DNA from: Cytobacillus sp. IB215665
GTDB taxonomy: Bacteria; Bacillota; Bacilli; Bacillales; SM2101
Direction: 5' to 3'
DNA length: 64,000 bases
NCBI RefSeq assembly: GCF_033963835.1
Contig: NZ_JAXBME010000011.1
Coordinates: forward strand, 1 to 64,000
Position numbers and translations under genes: made by a program. The notes beneath the pieces were generated by a model. It made no database searches and had not been told where the DNA came from. It saw nothing but the letters and a program-made list of their open reading frames with translations. Positions 28,369 through 38,648 of this stretch are shown one piece after another. Each line of letters starts with the position of its first letter. Position 1 is the stretch's first letter.

Positions 28369-29325
28369 ATGAGAAATAATGAATTAGCTACTTTTGCTGG
28401 GGGCTGTTTTTGGTGTATGGTTAAACCTTTTGACGAGCAACCAGGCATTAACAAATTAATATCTGGTTATACTGGTGGACATAAAGAAAATCCAACATAC
28501 AAAGAAGTATGTTCTGAAACAACAGGTCATTACGAAGCTGTTCAAATCTCGTTTAATCCAGAGGTTTTTCCGTACGAGAAATTATTAGAATTATATTGGA
28601 TGCAAATTGATCCGACAGATGCTGGTGGACAATTTCATGACAGAGGGGATTCATATAGAACGGCAATCTTCTATTATACAGAAGAACAAAAGAAATTAGC
28701 TGAACGATCGAAAGAAGATCTCGAAAGAAGTGGAAAGTTTAAACAACCTATTGTAACAAAAATTTTACCTGCAATGAGATTTTATCCAGCTGAAGAATAT
28801 CATCAAGATTATTACAAAAAAAATCCGTTTCGCTATAAAATGTATCGACAAGGCTCAGGGAGAGATACATTTTTGAAAAAACATTGGCGAGACACAAAAA
28901 AAGATGAACAATTAAAGCAAAGGTTAACTCCAATTCAATATGAAGTTACACAAAACAATGGTACAGAACCACCATTTAAAAATGAGTATTGGGATAATAG
29001 GCAAGAAGGAATTTATGTGGATATTGTGTCAGGTGAACCGTTATTTAGCTCTCTCGAACAATTTGATTCAGGCTGTGGTTGGCCTAGCTTCACTAAACCA
29101 ATATATGAAACAGGTGTCAAAGAAGAAATGGATGTAAGTCATAATATGGTAAGAACTGAAGTGAGAAGCAAACAAGCAGACTCTCATTTAGGTCATGTTT
29201 TTGAGGATGGTCCAGGGCCAAACGGTTTACGCTATTGCATTAATTCAGCTGCACTAAAATTTATTCCTAAGGATAAGCTAGAAGAACAGGGCTATGGTGA
29301 TTTTAAAAGACTATTCAAAAAATAA
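28369..29325 (+). CDS. msrAB: Bifunctional methionine sulfoxide reductase MsrA/MsrB
   Basis: A 318-residue fusion. Residues 1 to about 160 are MsrA with GGCFWC (catalytic Cys13) and the typical SGYTGGH and YHQDYY segments. Residues about 175-318 are MsrB with DSGCGWPSF and the catalytic Cys290 in [11 protein letters not shown]. MsrA reduces the S form and MsrB the R form of methionine sulfoxide, repairing oxidised proteins in the cytoplasm. B. subtilis encodes these separately (msrA, msrB) next to the ypm genes; here they are fused but in the same neighbourhood. The MsrB part lacks the usual zinc-binding CxxC pairs. Confidence 0.95.
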   Translation: MRNNELATFAGGCFWCMVKPFDEQPGINKLISGYTGGHKENPTYKEVCSETTGHYEAVQISFNPEVFPYEKLLELYWMQIDPTDAGGQFHDRGDSYRTAIFYYTEEQKKLAERSKEDLERSGKFKQPIVTKILPAMRFYPAEEYHQDYYKKNPFRYKMYRQGSGRDTFLKKHWRDTKKDEQLKQRLTPIQYEVTQNNGTEPPFKNEYWDNRQEGIYVDIVSGEPLFSSLEQFDSGCGWPSFTKPIYETGVKEEMDVSHNMVRTEVRSKQADSHLGHVFEDGPGPNGLRYCINSAALKFIPKDKLEEQGYGDFKRLFKK

Positions 29326-29493
29326 AGTCTTTTGTTAACAATTCAGATTGCTTTTTTACTAAAATTTAGATTGTTTTCATCAATATATAATAAAAAAGAC
29401 AAGATGACATGAATGCTAGCTGTCCAAGTGATAATTTTATTATTTCGTATAGTAACAAGCTATGCATTTACAGAGAATAAAAATATACCATCG

Positions 29494-29545
29494 CTTAACG
29501 GATAAAACCCCCTCTAAAAGATAGGGACTTATCCGTTAAGTTCAT
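29494..29545 (+). terminator. Terminator after msrAB
   Basis: Perfect 12-base arms CTTAACGGATAA (29494-29505) and TTATCCGTTAAG (29529-29540), followed by TTCATTT. It lies between msrAB and uvsE. Confidence 0.7.
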
Positions 29546-29652
29546 TTATATGAACTTTAACATAAGCTCTACATATCATTTTAATTTTTGTTAATAATGA
29601 AGATGACCGCAATAATTGCTTTACTCATCTTGACTATTGTGAGGTAAATACT

Positions 29653-30618
29653 ATGACGATCGTTCGACTTGGATATGTTGCAATGAGCATGGAACTGGCA
29701 AATTCCTCTCCATCAAAAACAATGACCTTCTCACAATTTCAGAAAATACAGGACCGAGAGGCAGCATTGCATAAATTGGAACAAATATCACAGTTAAATT
29801 TAAACAACACTTTCAAGCATTTAAAACATAATGTCGCTTCTGATGTTCATTTTTATCGTTTCTCTTCACGACTAATTCCATTAGCAACCCACGAGGAGCT
29901 TGTTGATTGGAATTTTTTAAAGCCATTAAAATTGTTACTGCGTGATATTGGTAGTTTTGTCAACAAGCATCGAATGAGGATCGACTTTCACCCTGACCAC
30001 TTTGTCATCATAAATTCTCCAAAAAAACACGTCTTACAAAACTCATTAAAAACTTTAAAGCTTCACTATATACTATTAAAGGCAATGGGAATTGATATAA
30101 CCCACCGTTGTGTCATGCATGTTGGAGGTAACTATAAGGAAACAGAAAAATCACTTGAGCGATTTGTAGATAATTGGATGGTTGTACCAAGAGCAATTCA
30201 AAAAATGATCATGCTTGAAAATGATGATACTTCTTTTACAGTTGACGATACACTATATTTATGTGAAAAACTAAATATTCCACTCGTCTTCGATTATCAC
30301 CATCATCTCGCACATCATCAGCAAGAAAATTGGCAAATGAACTGGCAACGTATTGTGAATACTTGGGAAACTTCTCCACTCCCAATTAAAATGCATATTT
30401 CAAGTCCGAAAAGCGAAAAAGCTTTTCGTCATCATGCAGATTATATTGACCTCCCTATGTTCATGCGTTTTTTGAGTGAGATAAAAGGTAGCATTTCACA
30501 AATTGATTGTATGATTGAAGCGAAAAGAAAGGACGAAGCATTGTTTACAATTATGGAACAGTTAAAGATGGTAGAACATATTGAAATAATTGATGGCTCT
30601 ACATTTTACATGAAATAA
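29653..30618 (+). CDS. uvsE: UV DNA damage endonuclease UvsE
   Basis: A 321-residue TIM-barrel endonuclease. The N-terminus RLGYVAMSMELANSSPSKTMTFSQF is the family hallmark. Metal-ligand motifs include MHVGG (residues about 157-161), LENDD, VFDYHHH and KMHISSP. UvsE nicks DNA 5' of UV photoproducts and abasic sites, starting an alternative excision repair. Homologues protect spores or germinating cells in several bacilli. TGAGG precedes the ATG. The gene is monocistronic. Confidence 0.92.
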   Translation: MTIVRLGYVAMSMELANSSPSKTMTFSQFQKIQDREAALHKLEQISQLNLNNTFKHLKHNVASDVHFYRFSSRLIPLATHEELVDWNFLKPLKLLLRDIGSFVNKHRMRIDFHPDHFVIINSPKKHVLQNSLKTLKLHYILLKAMGIDITHRCVMHVGGNYKETEKSLERFVDNWMVVPRAIQKMIMLENDDTSFTVDDTLYLCEKLNIPLVFDYHHHLAHHQQENWQMNWQRIVNTWETSPLPIKMHISSPKSEKAFRHHADYIDLPMFMRFLSEIKGSISQIDCMIEAKRKDEALFTIMEQLKMVEHIEIIDGSTFYMK

Positions 30619-30808
30619 CAAAGCTCTTTCTTACACTTTGTTGTCTTTCTTACGTAAATTTGAATAATGGATGTGGATGATATAAATCTTTATAATCATT
30701 TCAGATGAAAAGATTACCCCGAAAGTTACCTATATGCGTATCTGGATCTTATTATGAAAAGCATCAATTAATTTTGAAATGAGCTAATAACAAATAGCTA
30801 CAGCACTA

Positions 30809-30848
30809 GACCTACTGGATGTAATGATAGAGGTCCTTTTTTTACTTA
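30809..30848 (+). terminator. Possible terminator after uvsE region
   Basis: A short GACCT/AGGTC stem around a 17-base loop, followed by CTTTTTTTAC. The stem is weak but the T-tract is good. Confidence 0.4.
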
Positions 30849-31213
30849 CAACTATTGAACAGATCCCTGCTAATTTAGAAAAGAAAATTAACAACTGTTA
30901 TACTATACGATAAAAACATTATGTAAACAAGAGGTTAACCATCTTTATCCAAAAAATGATACATTGACGAACGATGGTAGCTTTGTATGTATTTCGGCGT
31001 ATTTACTTCGTTATTCCCATATTGTGTAAAAACTCGTACGAAATTGTTTTCACTTTGAGTTTTTTTGTACTTTGAATAACGAGCAGCTATTGCAACATAG
31101 TTGAAAAATTGAAATAATGCGTAATCAGTGTCCAAACTAGGCTAGTGCATATCGAAACAGCTTTTCGGTCATGATAAGTATGGTAGGAGTTTGGTTTGTT
31201 TGGAGGTATATTT
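30849..31213. other. Intergenic region
   Basis: Contains an open minus-strand frame of 66 codons (31135 to 30935) without a ribosome-binding site or recognised family, which I do not call as a gene. The GGAGG site for the small gene at 31214 ends the region. Confidence 0.4.
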
Positions 31214-31351
31214 ATGCTTAACAATGATTATGAAATAAAATTAATTTATGAAGCAAATGATGCAGAAATCGACAAAAGAAATAAAAGAGTTATTGAAAGT
31301 AAGAAACAAGTGCCTTTTAAATCGAGAAAGAACAACCGTCGACAGGTTTAA
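31214..31351 (+). CDS. Small basic hypothetical protein, 45 residues
   Basis: ATG 31214 follows TTGGAGG at an ideal distance. The protein is charged, with an acidic N-terminal half (NDYEIKLIYEANDAEID) and a very basic tail (KSRKNNRRQV). A perfect terminator lies 28 bases past the stop. No family is recognised. The flanking signals make it a credible small gene. Confidence 0.65.
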   Translation: MLNNDYEIKLIYEANDAEIDKRNKRVIESKKQVPFKSRKNNRRQV

Positions 31352-31378
31352 GACAGCTTGCTTTCAAACAAATAATTT

Positions 31379-31415
31379 GACTCAGATGAAGAAATGAAAC
31401 ATCTGAGTCCGTTTT
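31379..31415 (+). terminator. Terminator after 45-residue gene
   Basis: Perfect arms GACTCAGATG (31379-31388) and CATCTGAGTC (31400-31409), followed by CGTTTTT. Confidence 0.85.
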
Positions 31416-31490
31416 TACTGTTTATTATTGATCTAAAAGGTTAGTTGTAATGATAAATAACTAAAAAAAATATTGTGAAGGGTGTGGAGA

Positions 31491-32396
31491 ATGGTGGAAA
31501 ATGATTGTCTCATTATTGGAGGAGGAATAGCAGGACTACAAGCAGCAATCCAACTAGGGAGATATAACCATCGTATTTTAGTCATTGACAATAACCAAGG
31601 GCGGTCTTCAATATGCCGTTGCTACCATAATATATTGGGCTGGCCTCATGGTGTAAGTGGAGAGAAGCTTCGTCAATTAGGAAGAGAGCATGCGATAGGC
31701 TTAGGAGTGTGTTTTATCAAAGACAAAATAGTAGATGTAAAGAAACAGGATGAGCTATTTGTGCTAATAGGAGAAAAGGGGGATACATATAAAGCAAAAA
31801 GAGTGTTGTTTGCAACAGGTATTGTTGAACGTTTCCCCAACATTCCTAAACTTGTACCATGCTTAGGGTTAACGGTTTATGTGTGTCCGGATTGTGATGG
31901 ATACGAAGTGACTAATAAAAAGGTTATAGTCATAGGTTCGGGAGATGTTGGTGCATCTCTTGCGATAACACTTACATATTGGTCGGAAAATATTGTCTAT
32001 GTAAACCATGGTAAAGAAACTATCAAACAATCACTATTGAACAAGCTTAGTGAGCATCATATCACATTAGCTAATGAAAGTATTACAGAGATTATAGTAC
32101 AAGGGGAAGGTCAGTTTACAGGAGTCCTATTTGGTAACGGAGAAGTCATTAAGGCTGATCGAGGCTTTATTGGCTTTGGAGGCAATAAAGTAAACAGTGA
32201 ATTAGCATACAAGCTAGGAGTAGAACGAATGGAGAATCATCATATTGTCACAAATCATCGAACAAAAGAAACAAGTGTAAAAAATATATGGGCTGCTGGT
32301 GACATCACTATACATTCAGAGCAAGTAACGCTAGCGATGGGGGAGGGTGCCCAAGCAGCTATTTGGATCCATAAACGTATTCTTGAAGAAAGGTGA
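31491..32396 (+). CDS. Thioredoxin-reductase-like FAD/NAD(P) oxidoreductase
   Basis: 301 residues. The FAD-binding GGGIAG lies at residues 10-15, the redox pair in CPDCDGYE is Cys132 and Cys135, the NAD(P)-binding motif is VIGSGDVG near 148, and the C-terminal FAD motif is NIWAAGDIT. Length and domain order match the low-molecular-weight thioredoxin reductase family. The true electron acceptor is uncertain: homologues outside the trxB locus may reduce other thiol proteins. ATG 31491 follows GAAGGG by 8 bases; GTG 31482 and GTG 31494 are alternatives. Confidence 0.85.
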   Translation: MVENDCLIIGGGIAGLQAAIQLGRYNHRILVIDNNQGRSSICRCYHNILGWPHGVSGEKLRQLGREHAIGLGVCFIKDKIVDVKKQDELFVLIGEKGDTYKAKRVLFATGIVERFPNIPKLVPCLGLTVYVCPDCDGYEVTNKKVIVIGSGDVGASLAITLTYWSENIVYVNHGKETIKQSLLNKLSEHHITLANESITEIIVQGEGQFTGVLFGNGEVIKADRGFIGFGGNKVNSELAYKLGVERMENHHIVTNHRTKETSVKNIWAAGDITIHSEQVTLAMGEGAQAAIWIHKRILEER

Positions 32397-32966
32397 ATTT
32401 GATCTTATTCAAACATCATTTAATATAAGTTACTAAACTTCGAACATATCCCATCAAGTGTTATTTTAGCTTTTTATAAAACAAAATTTAGGATGATACT
32501 ATAACTTGGTGGTCATCTCGTGTTAATTCAACAATAATTTCCTCATCTTATCAATTTAATTTATAGCAATCAATAGTAAAGACTCATTATATATTCAACT
32601 ATCCTCATATGTCACAAAACTTCTCTCGAACAAAAAAAGTAAGGAGCCAGAAACAATAATACAACATTTCCTGTTACCTACCATACTAAAACCACTAATT
32701 ATTGTACCTTATATGTTGAATAATAAATAAATTTTTCTGAGGTAGAAAAAAGTGAATCTTTCTTACATATGATGTGTAAAGAGGATAAGTCGATATCCTA
32801 ACTGTAAAAAATTAACTAGGAAATTTATAATCACATATTCTCATCTAGCAACGCCACAAGTGAAAGCTAAGCCTTGTTTACGATCCATTATTTATTAAGC
32901 GAAGTTACGAAACAATAGTTGCATACTTGGTTAATCCCTAGTAGGTAAATCAACAATCATTGTAAT
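32397..32966. other. Long AT-rich intergenic region before the lysine genes
   Basis: About 570 bases in which I see no gene, RNA motif or sigma-54 site. It is followed by repeat copy 5. Confidence 0.45.
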
Positions 32967-33126
32967 GTTCTTTTCGTAAACAATGTTGTTATTTTTACAA
33001 AAAAAGGACAGTATGTAGTGTTTTATGAGAGCTCAATACATTTAACAGTAAATAAAATACCAAAAACGCAGCGATAGACGTGCTTATGTCTAAAAACGTA
33101 AAGCAATAATCGATGCGAAAACAACC
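32967..33126 (+). repeat. Intergenic repeat family, copy 5
   Basis: A full-length forward copy, from GTTCTTTTCGTAAACAATGT at 32967 to GCAATAATCGATGCGAAAAC near 33120. It ends 25 bases before the ribosome-binding site of the aminotransferase gene, so it would form part of that gene's upstream region. Confidence 0.6.
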
Positions 33127-33165
33127 TTGCAAAAACAGCCTTTGTTAATGAAAGGAGGTTATAGT

Positions 33166-34512
33166 TTGGAGGAAACTCATTTAATTAAACCAACATTAGA
33201 CAAAGAATACCCTATTATTAGTCATGGTAAAGGTATTTATTTGTACGATACGAAAGGGAAAAGATATTTAGATGGATCATCTGGAGCGATTACTGCAAGT
33301 ATTGGACATGGGGTTCAAGAAATTATTGACGTGATGGCAGAACAAGCGAAAAAAGTTTCCTTTGTTTATCGTTCACAATTTACAAATGAACCTGCTGAAC
33401 AACTAGCTAAAAAAATGAGTGAGCTAGCTTCAGGTGATTTTCATTGGTCATTTTTTGTAAATAGTGGTTCAGAAGCAACCGAAACAGCAATGAAAATTGC
33501 CATTCAATATTGGCAGGAGCGCAATATGAAAGGAAAAAATAAAATTCTATCTAGATGGATGAGTTACCACGGCATAACTATAGGTGCATTATCTATGTCT
33601 GGTCACTTAAAACGGAGGGCTCGATTTATTTCTTTACTTGACGATTTACCTATTATTCCACCTCCTTATTGTTATCGCTGTCCATATCATTCAACTTACC
33701 CTTCGTGCGAGTTAATGTGTGCGACAGAGCTTGAAAGAGTGATAAAACGTATCGGCGCTGAGAACATAGCAGCCTTTATTGCAGAACCGATTATTGGAGC
33801 TGCTGCTGGTGCACTTATTCCTCCTTCAAATTATTATCAAACAATTAAAGATATTTGTGAAAGAAATAATATTTTATTTATCGCAGATGAAGTAATGACA
33901 GGATTAGGGCGTACTGGAAAAATGTTTGCAATCAACCATTGGGATGTTGAACCTGACATTATCACCTTAGGGAAAGGGTTAAGTGGGGGCTATACACCAA
34001 TAGCATCAACTTTAGTAAGCGATCATGTTATGCAGCCATTTATTAAAGGATCAAAAACAATCATGAGTGGACATACGTTTAGTGCGAATCCACAATCAGC
34101 AGCAGTAGCATTAGCAGTAATTAACTATGTTGAAAAACATAATTTAGTAGTATCAGCTGAAAAAAAGGGACATAGCTTGATGGAGAAATTGGATAAACTA
34201 CGACAAAACAATCCAATTATCGGTGATGTTAGAGGGAAAGGTCTGCTAATTGGTGTTGAGTTTGTATCGGACATATTTAGTAAACTACCGTTTAAAGAAG
34301 AGGTAAATGTGACTGATATTGTTGTGCACAAAGCACAGGAGAGAGGTTTGCTTGTTTATCCGGCCAACGCTGGAACTGAAGGGGTTGGTGGTGATGCTGT
34401 ATTAATAGCTCCCCCCTTGACTATTTCTAATGAAGAAATTGATGAACTAGTTAAGCTTTTTGAAATATCATTACAAGAAGTGCAAAAAGAATTGCAAATT
34501 ATAGGGATGTAA
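33166..34512 (+). CDS. yodT: Class III aminotransferase, beta-lysine pathway (YodT-like)
   Basis: 448 residues from TTG 33166, chosen because AAAGGAGG ends 8 bases upstream; the frame is open to 33127. It is a PLP enzyme of fold type I with cofactor Asp241 (FIADEVMTGLGRTG) and Schiff-base Lys270 (ITLGKGLSGG). In B. subtilis yodT belongs to the kamA cluster. By context it probably transaminates N6-acetyl-beta-lysine to 6-acetamido-3-oxohexanoate. A Cys-rich stretch (CYRCPYHSTYPSCELMC) is typical of this subgroup. It heads a five-gene run with CoA-transferase, deacylase and aldehyde dehydrogenase genes. Confidence 0.88.
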   Translation: MEETHLIKPTLDKEYPIISHGKGIYLYDTKGKRYLDGSSGAITASIGHGVQEIIDVMAEQAKKVSFVYRSQFTNEPAEQLAKKMSELASGDFHWSFFVNSGSEATETAMKIAIQYWQERNMKGKNKILSRWMSYHGITIGALSMSGHLKRRARFISLLDDLPIIPPPYCYRCPYHSTYPSCELMCATELERVIKRIGAENIAAFIAEPIIGAAAGALIPPSNYYQTIKDICERNNILFIADEVMTGLGRTGKMFAINHWDVEPDIITLGKGLSGGYTPIASTLVSDHVMQPFIKGSKTIMSGHTFSANPQSAAVALAVINYVEKHNLVVSAEKKGHSLMEKLDKLRQNNPIIGDVRGKGLLIGVEFVSDIFSKLPFKEEVNVTDIVVHKAQERGLLVYPANAGTEGVGGDAVLIAPPLTISNEEIDELVKLFEISLQEVQKELQIIGM

Positions 34513-34538
34513 GATTACTAGTATCGAGAGGTGAAATA

Positions 34539-35243
34539 GTGGTGTCTCGTATCGAAAACTCATTTAATAAAATTATTACCGCATATGATGCTGTAAAACA
34601 AATAACAGATAATAGCACGCTAATGTTCGGTGGTTTCGGAGGAGTTGGTAGTCCCCCAACGTTAATTGATGAAATTTTAACGAAAAGACCGAATAATTTG
34701 ACGTTAATTGGTAATGATGCTGGATTTCCGGAAATAGGTATCGGGAAAATTGTGTGTGAAGGATTAGCTAGCAAACTTATTGCATCACATATAGGTTCAA
34801 ATCCAGTTGCAGGAAAGTTAATGTCAGACAATAGCTTAACAGTTGAGTTTTCACCACAAGGAACTTTAGTTGAAAGAATCCGAGCTGGTGGAGTCGGTCT
34901 TGGAGGAATATTAGTAGATATTGGTATAGATAATGAAACTGTTAACCATGAAAAAGAAAGAATAACAGTTGATGGTATAGATTATTTACTAGAATCGGCA
35001 TTAACTGCAGATGTGGCTATTATATATGCTAAGAAAAGTGACCCGTTCGGGAATCTAATTTATGACAAAACGGCTCAAAATACCAACCCTCTCGTTGCGA
35101 TGGCAGGAAATTATACGATTGCAGAGGTTGAAGAAATTGTACCGTTAGGTCAAATTCAACCTGAAGAAATCGTTACGCCTGGTATTTTCGTCAATAGCAT
35201 TGTTCAAAGCAAAGGAGTGAACTGGTCATGGGTATGGGAATAG
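34539..35243 (+). CDS. yodS: CoA-transferase subunit A (YodS-like)
   Basis: A 234-residue alpha subunit of a class I 3-oxoacid CoA-transferase, with the glycine-rich FGGFGGVGSPPTLIDEI near residues 29-45 and SPQGTLVERIRAGGVGLGG in the middle. It works as a heterodimer with the product of the next gene, moving CoA between acids. The substrate is inferred as a keto acid of acetylated beta-lysine. Its end overlaps the start of yodR by 16 bases. Confidence 0.92.
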   Translation: MVSRIENSFNKIITAYDAVKQITDNSTLMFGGFGGVGSPPTLIDEILTKRPNNLTLIGNDAGFPEIGIGKIVCEGLASKLIASHIGSNPVAGKLMSDNSLTVEFSPQGTLVERIRAGGVGLGGILVDIGIDNETVNHEKERITVDGIDYLLESALTADVAIIYAKKSDPFGNLIYDKTAQNTNPLVAMAGNYTIAEVEEIVPLGQIQPEEIVTPGIFVNSIVQSKGVNWSWVWE

Positions 35244-35890
35244 ATGTACGTAATCGAATAGCCAAAAGAGCTGCAGAAGAAATAAAGAATGGGATGATTG
35301 TGAATTTAGGAATTGGTATACCATCTTTAGTTCCGAATCACCTTCCACATGACATTCATGTCATGTTTCATGCAGAAAACGGAGTGCTTGGAATTGGTCC
35401 AAGCCCAAAAAAAGGAAATGAAGATGAGAATCTTTGCAATGCAGCAGGATATCCAGTCACGGTTGTAAACGGTGCTTCTTATTGCGACAGCGCTATTTCC
35501 TTTGGAATGATTAGACGCGGTTATGTAGATTTAACGATTTTAGGTTCGTTACAAGTGAGTCAAAACGGAGATTTAGCGAATTGGATTATACCAGGTAAAA
35601 AGGTACCAGGTATGGGTGGGGCGATGGAGCTGGCACAAAAAGCGCAAAAAGTTATTGTCGTAATGAGTCATGCAGATAAAATGGGACAATCAAAAATACT
35701 TGAAAAATGTTCATTACCGCTCACTTCAAAAAACTGTGTTCACATGATCATTACAGATATGGCAGTGATCCATGTAACGAAAGATGGTTTGCTATTATCC
35801 GAGTTAATGGCACCGTTCTTAGTTCAAGATGTTATTGATAAAACAGGTGCACTGCTACATTTAAGTGACAATCTACAAGTAATTCCATAA
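35228..35890 (+). CDS. yodR: CoA-transferase subunit B (YodR-like)
   Basis: A 220-residue beta subunit. The catalytic Glu50 lies in FHAENGVLGIGP, which forms the glutamyl-CoA intermediate in the family. The translated start overlaps subunit A, implying coupled synthesis in equal amounts. MGGAMELAQKAQKVIVVMSH is the usual C-terminal-half signature. It acts in the cytoplasm in the beta-lysine route. Confidence 0.92.
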   Translation: MGMGIDVRNRIAKRAAEEIKNGMIVNLGIGIPSLVPNHLPHDIHVMFHAENGVLGIGPSPKKGNEDENLCNAAGYPVTVVNGASYCDSAISFGMIRRGYVDLTILGSLQVSQNGDLANWIIPGKKVPGMGGAMELAQKAQKVIVVMSHADKMGQSKILEKCSLPLTSKNCVHMIITDMAVIHVTKDGLLLSELMAPFLVQDVIDKTGALLHLSDNLQVIP

Positions 35891-35915
35891 TTGACAAGAA
35901 AGGAGCTTCTAATAA

Positions 35916-37196
35916 ATGCATCATCACAAAGAGAGCATACATGAATGGATTAGTAATAATCAAACAAAAGCAACACAGTTGTTACAAAAAGTAGTTCAAG
36001 AGGAAAGTACTCAAGGAAATGAAGGGTCAGCTCAAGCTGTAATTATTGAAAAATGCCGGGAATTAGGTTTACAGATCGATATATGGGAACCTTCTATAAG
36101 TGAATTAACGACTAGTGCATATTTTGTATCAACACGGAAGAACTTCATTAATAGCCCTAACGTTGTTGCTGTATTGAAAGGATGCGGTGATGGTCGATCG
36201 ATTATTTTGAACGGACATATAGATGTTGTTCCAGAAGGTGATCATAACCAATGGGATGTTGACCCCTACAGTGGGGAAGTAAAAAATGGACGATTATATG
36301 GTCGAGGGTCTACTGATATGAAAGGTGGAAATATTGCTTTATTATTAGCCATAGATGCCATTAAGGGATTAGGTATTAAATTAAAAGGTGATGTGATCTT
36401 TCAAAGTGTCATTGAGGAAGAGAGTGGCGGTGCTGGGACGTTAGCTACATTATTAAGAGGGTATAAAGCAGATGCTGCAATTATACCAGAACCTACAAAT
36501 ATGAAAATATTTCCTAAACAACAAGGGTCTATGTGGTTTAGATTAATGGTAAAAGGTAGGGCCGCTCATGGTGGTACTAGGTATGAAGGTGTTAGTGCGA
36601 TTGAAAAAAGCATGTCTGTTATTACCCATATTGAACAACTTGAAAAAAAACGCAACGAAAATATAAATGATCCTCTATATGCAAATATCCCAATCCCAAT
36701 CCCAATAAATATCGGTAAAATTTCAGGAGGAACTTGGCCATCATCAGTGGCTGATACGGTGATTATAGAAGGAAGAATGGGTGTTGCGCCGAATGAATCA
36801 TTACAAGCAGCACAAGCTGAAATGGAAAAATGGTTAACAACCCTTTCTTTAGAAGATAGTTGGTTTGAACATAACCCAGTTGAATTGGAATGGTTTGGTG
36901 CTAGGTGGGTACCTGGAACGCTAAACTTAGACCATGAGTTAATCAATGTATTAAGCTCTAAATATCGTTTAATTATGAATGAACAGGCTATAGTAGAAGC
37001 CTCACCTTGGGGAACAGATGGTGGGTTGCTTTCACAAGTTGGCGATATACCTACAGTTGTGTTTGGACCAGGAGTTACAGAGGTTGCTCATTATCCAAAC
37101 GAGTTTGTTGAATTAGACAAAATATTTCAAACAGCTGAGATTATCGCTTTGACAGTTTTGGAATGGTGTGGTGTGATTGAAGAAAATATTGAATAG
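35916..37196 (+). CDS. yodQ: M20-family deacylase (YodQ-like)
   Basis: A 426-residue zinc peptidase-like hydrolase of the ArgE/DapE group. Metal ligands appear in LNGHIDVVPEGD (His, Asp), GRGSTDMKGG (Asp), EEESGGAG (catalytic Glu and ligand Glu) and a C-terminal His in TEVAHYPNEF. A dimerisation domain lies near 190-300. In this cluster it is the likely deacetylase of an acetamido intermediate. The ATG follows AAGGAG. Confidence 0.9.
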   Translation: MHHHKESIHEWISNNQTKATQLLQKVVQEESTQGNEGSAQAVIIEKCRELGLQIDIWEPSISELTTSAYFVSTRKNFINSPNVVAVLKGCGDGRSIILNGHIDVVPEGDHNQWDVDPYSGEVKNGRLYGRGSTDMKGGNIALLLAIDAIKGLGIKLKGDVIFQSVIEEESGGAGTLATLLRGYKADAAIIPEPTNMKIFPKQQGSMWFRLMVKGRAAHGGTRYEGVSAIEKSMSVITHIEQLEKKRNENINDPLYANIPIPIPINIGKISGGTWPSSVADTVIIEGRMGVAPNESLQAAQAEMEKWLTTLSLEDSWFEHNPVELEWFGARWVPGTLNLDHELINVLSSKYRLIMNEQAIVEASPWGTDGGLLSQVGDIPTVVFGPGVTEVAHYPNEFVELDKIFQTAEIIALTVLEWCGVIEENIE

Positions 37197-37220
37197 ATAT
37201 AGTAGCAAATAGGGGGGAGT

Positions 37221-38648
37221 ATGATGAAAAAACACCTGCTTATTAACGGAGATTGGATAAAAGCGAGCGAATATAGAGATCTATATGCCCCGTACAACGG
37301 TGATAAGTTAGCTGAGGTAGCGTTTGCAAATGCACGAGAAATAAATCTCGCGATTGATGCAGCTGATCGTGCGATTAAATCAATGGCACAGCTAACAGCT
37401 TTTCAACGTGCAGAAATTTTGATGAAACTAGTTGAATTATTAAAGGGTCGCCGTCATGAATGTGCTACGATTATCGCTACAGAATCAGCAAAGCCTATTA
37501 AGGCAGCTATTGTTGAAGTTGACAGGACGATAATGACATATACATTTGCAGCTGAAGAGGCAAAACGGATTAATGGAGAAACAGTACCAATGGATGCCGC
37601 TCCAGGGGGAGAGAATCGAATTGCTTACACGTTGCGTCAACCACTTGGAATTATTGCTGCAATCACCCCTTTTAACTTCCCAATGAATTTAGTAGCTCAT
37701 AAAATCGGTCCAGCAATTGCAGCTGGAAATACAATTATATTAAAACCGGCTAGCCAAACACCACTGTCTTCTATTTACTTAGGTGAACTGTTAATGGAAT
37801 GTGGGCTACCACCTGGTGCACTCAATATAGTGACAGGAAGTGGGGCAAAAATCGGAGAAAAATTAGTGATCGACAATAGAATTAAAGCGATTACTTTTAC
37901 TGGAAGCCCGCAGATAGGAAAAAAAATAAAAAACCAAGCTGGCTTAAAGCGGGTGACTTTGGAGCTTGGCTCGAACTCCGCATTATTAATCGATAAGAAT
38001 GTTAATTTAACTGACTTCATTGGGAGATGTGTTAATGGCTCTTTCTCCTTTGCTGGTCAAGTATGTATTTCATTACAACGTATTTATGTTCATGAAGAAA
38101 TATATGATCAATTTGTTACGAGTTTTCTAGAAGAAACGAAGAAATTAAAAATTGGTAATCCGTTAGATCATACTACGGACATCTCTTCATTAATTTCAGA
38201 GCAAGATGTTGAGCGCTCTCTTAAATGGATAAATGAAGCGGTTATTGCTGGTGCTGAGCTAGTGATTGGGGGCCAGAGAAGAGCTAATAATACGCTTGAA
38301 CCGTCTGTATTGCTAAATGTTCCTTCAACTGAAAAAATTTCTTGTCAGGAAGTCTTTGCACCTGTTGTGATGATTAATAAAATATCTTCAATGGAAGAAG
38401 GGATAACAGAAATAAACGAATCTAAGTATGGTTTGCAAGCAGGGATTTTTACGAATGATCTTCAACTTGCCCTTAAGGCAGCTGAACGACTAGAGGTTGG
38501 AGGTGTTATGATAAACGACATCCCAACGTTTCGTGTTGATCATATGCCTTATGGTGGGGTTAAAGAGAGTGGAATCGGGAAAGAAGGAATCAAGTATGCA
38601 ATTGATGAAATGTTAGAAACAAAATTGGTATGCTTTAGAAAAATATAA
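37221..38648 (+). CDS. Aldehyde dehydrogenase
   Basis: A 475-residue NAD(P)-dependent dehydrogenase. The cofactor motif is FTGSPQIG, the general base Glu lies in LELGSNSALL and the nucleophile Cys in FAGQVCISLQR. Length is standard. Subgroup assignment is not secure; it resembles the lactaldehyde/succinate-semialdehyde set. As the last gene of the block it may oxidise the semialdehyde arising from 4-aminobutyrate after beta-lysine breakdown. B. subtilis lacks an aldehyde dehydrogenase at this position. GGGGGGAG precedes the start. Confidence 0.88.
   Translation: MMKKHLLINGDWIKASEYRDLYAPYNGDKLAEVAFANAREINLAIDAADRAIKSMAQLTAFQRAEILMKLVELLKGRRHECATIIATESAKPIKAAIVEVDRTIMTYTFAAEEAKRINGETVPMDAAPGGENRIAYTLRQPLGIIAAITPFNFPMNLVAHKIGPAIAAGNTIILKPASQTPLSSIYLGELLMECGLPPGALNIVTGSGAKIGEKLVIDNRIKAITFTGSPQIGKKIKNQAGLKRVTLELGSNSALLIDKNVNLTDFIGRCVNGSFSFAGQVCISLQRIYVHEEIYDQFVTSFLEETKKLKIGNPLDHTTDISSLISEQDVERSLKWINEAVIAGAELVIGGQRRANNTLEPSVLLNVPSTEKISCQEVFAPVVMINKISSMEEGITEINESKYGLQAGIFTNDLQLALKAAERLEVGGVMINDIPTFRVDHMPYGGVKESGIGKEGIKYAIDEMLETKLVCFRKI

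Noticed and set aside
30935-31135. 66-codon minus-strand frame
   Set aside because: No ribosome-binding site and no recognised family, although composition is not absurd; it could be a remnant.
36566-36946. 126-codon minus-strand frame
   Set aside because: Complement of the M20 deacylase gene.
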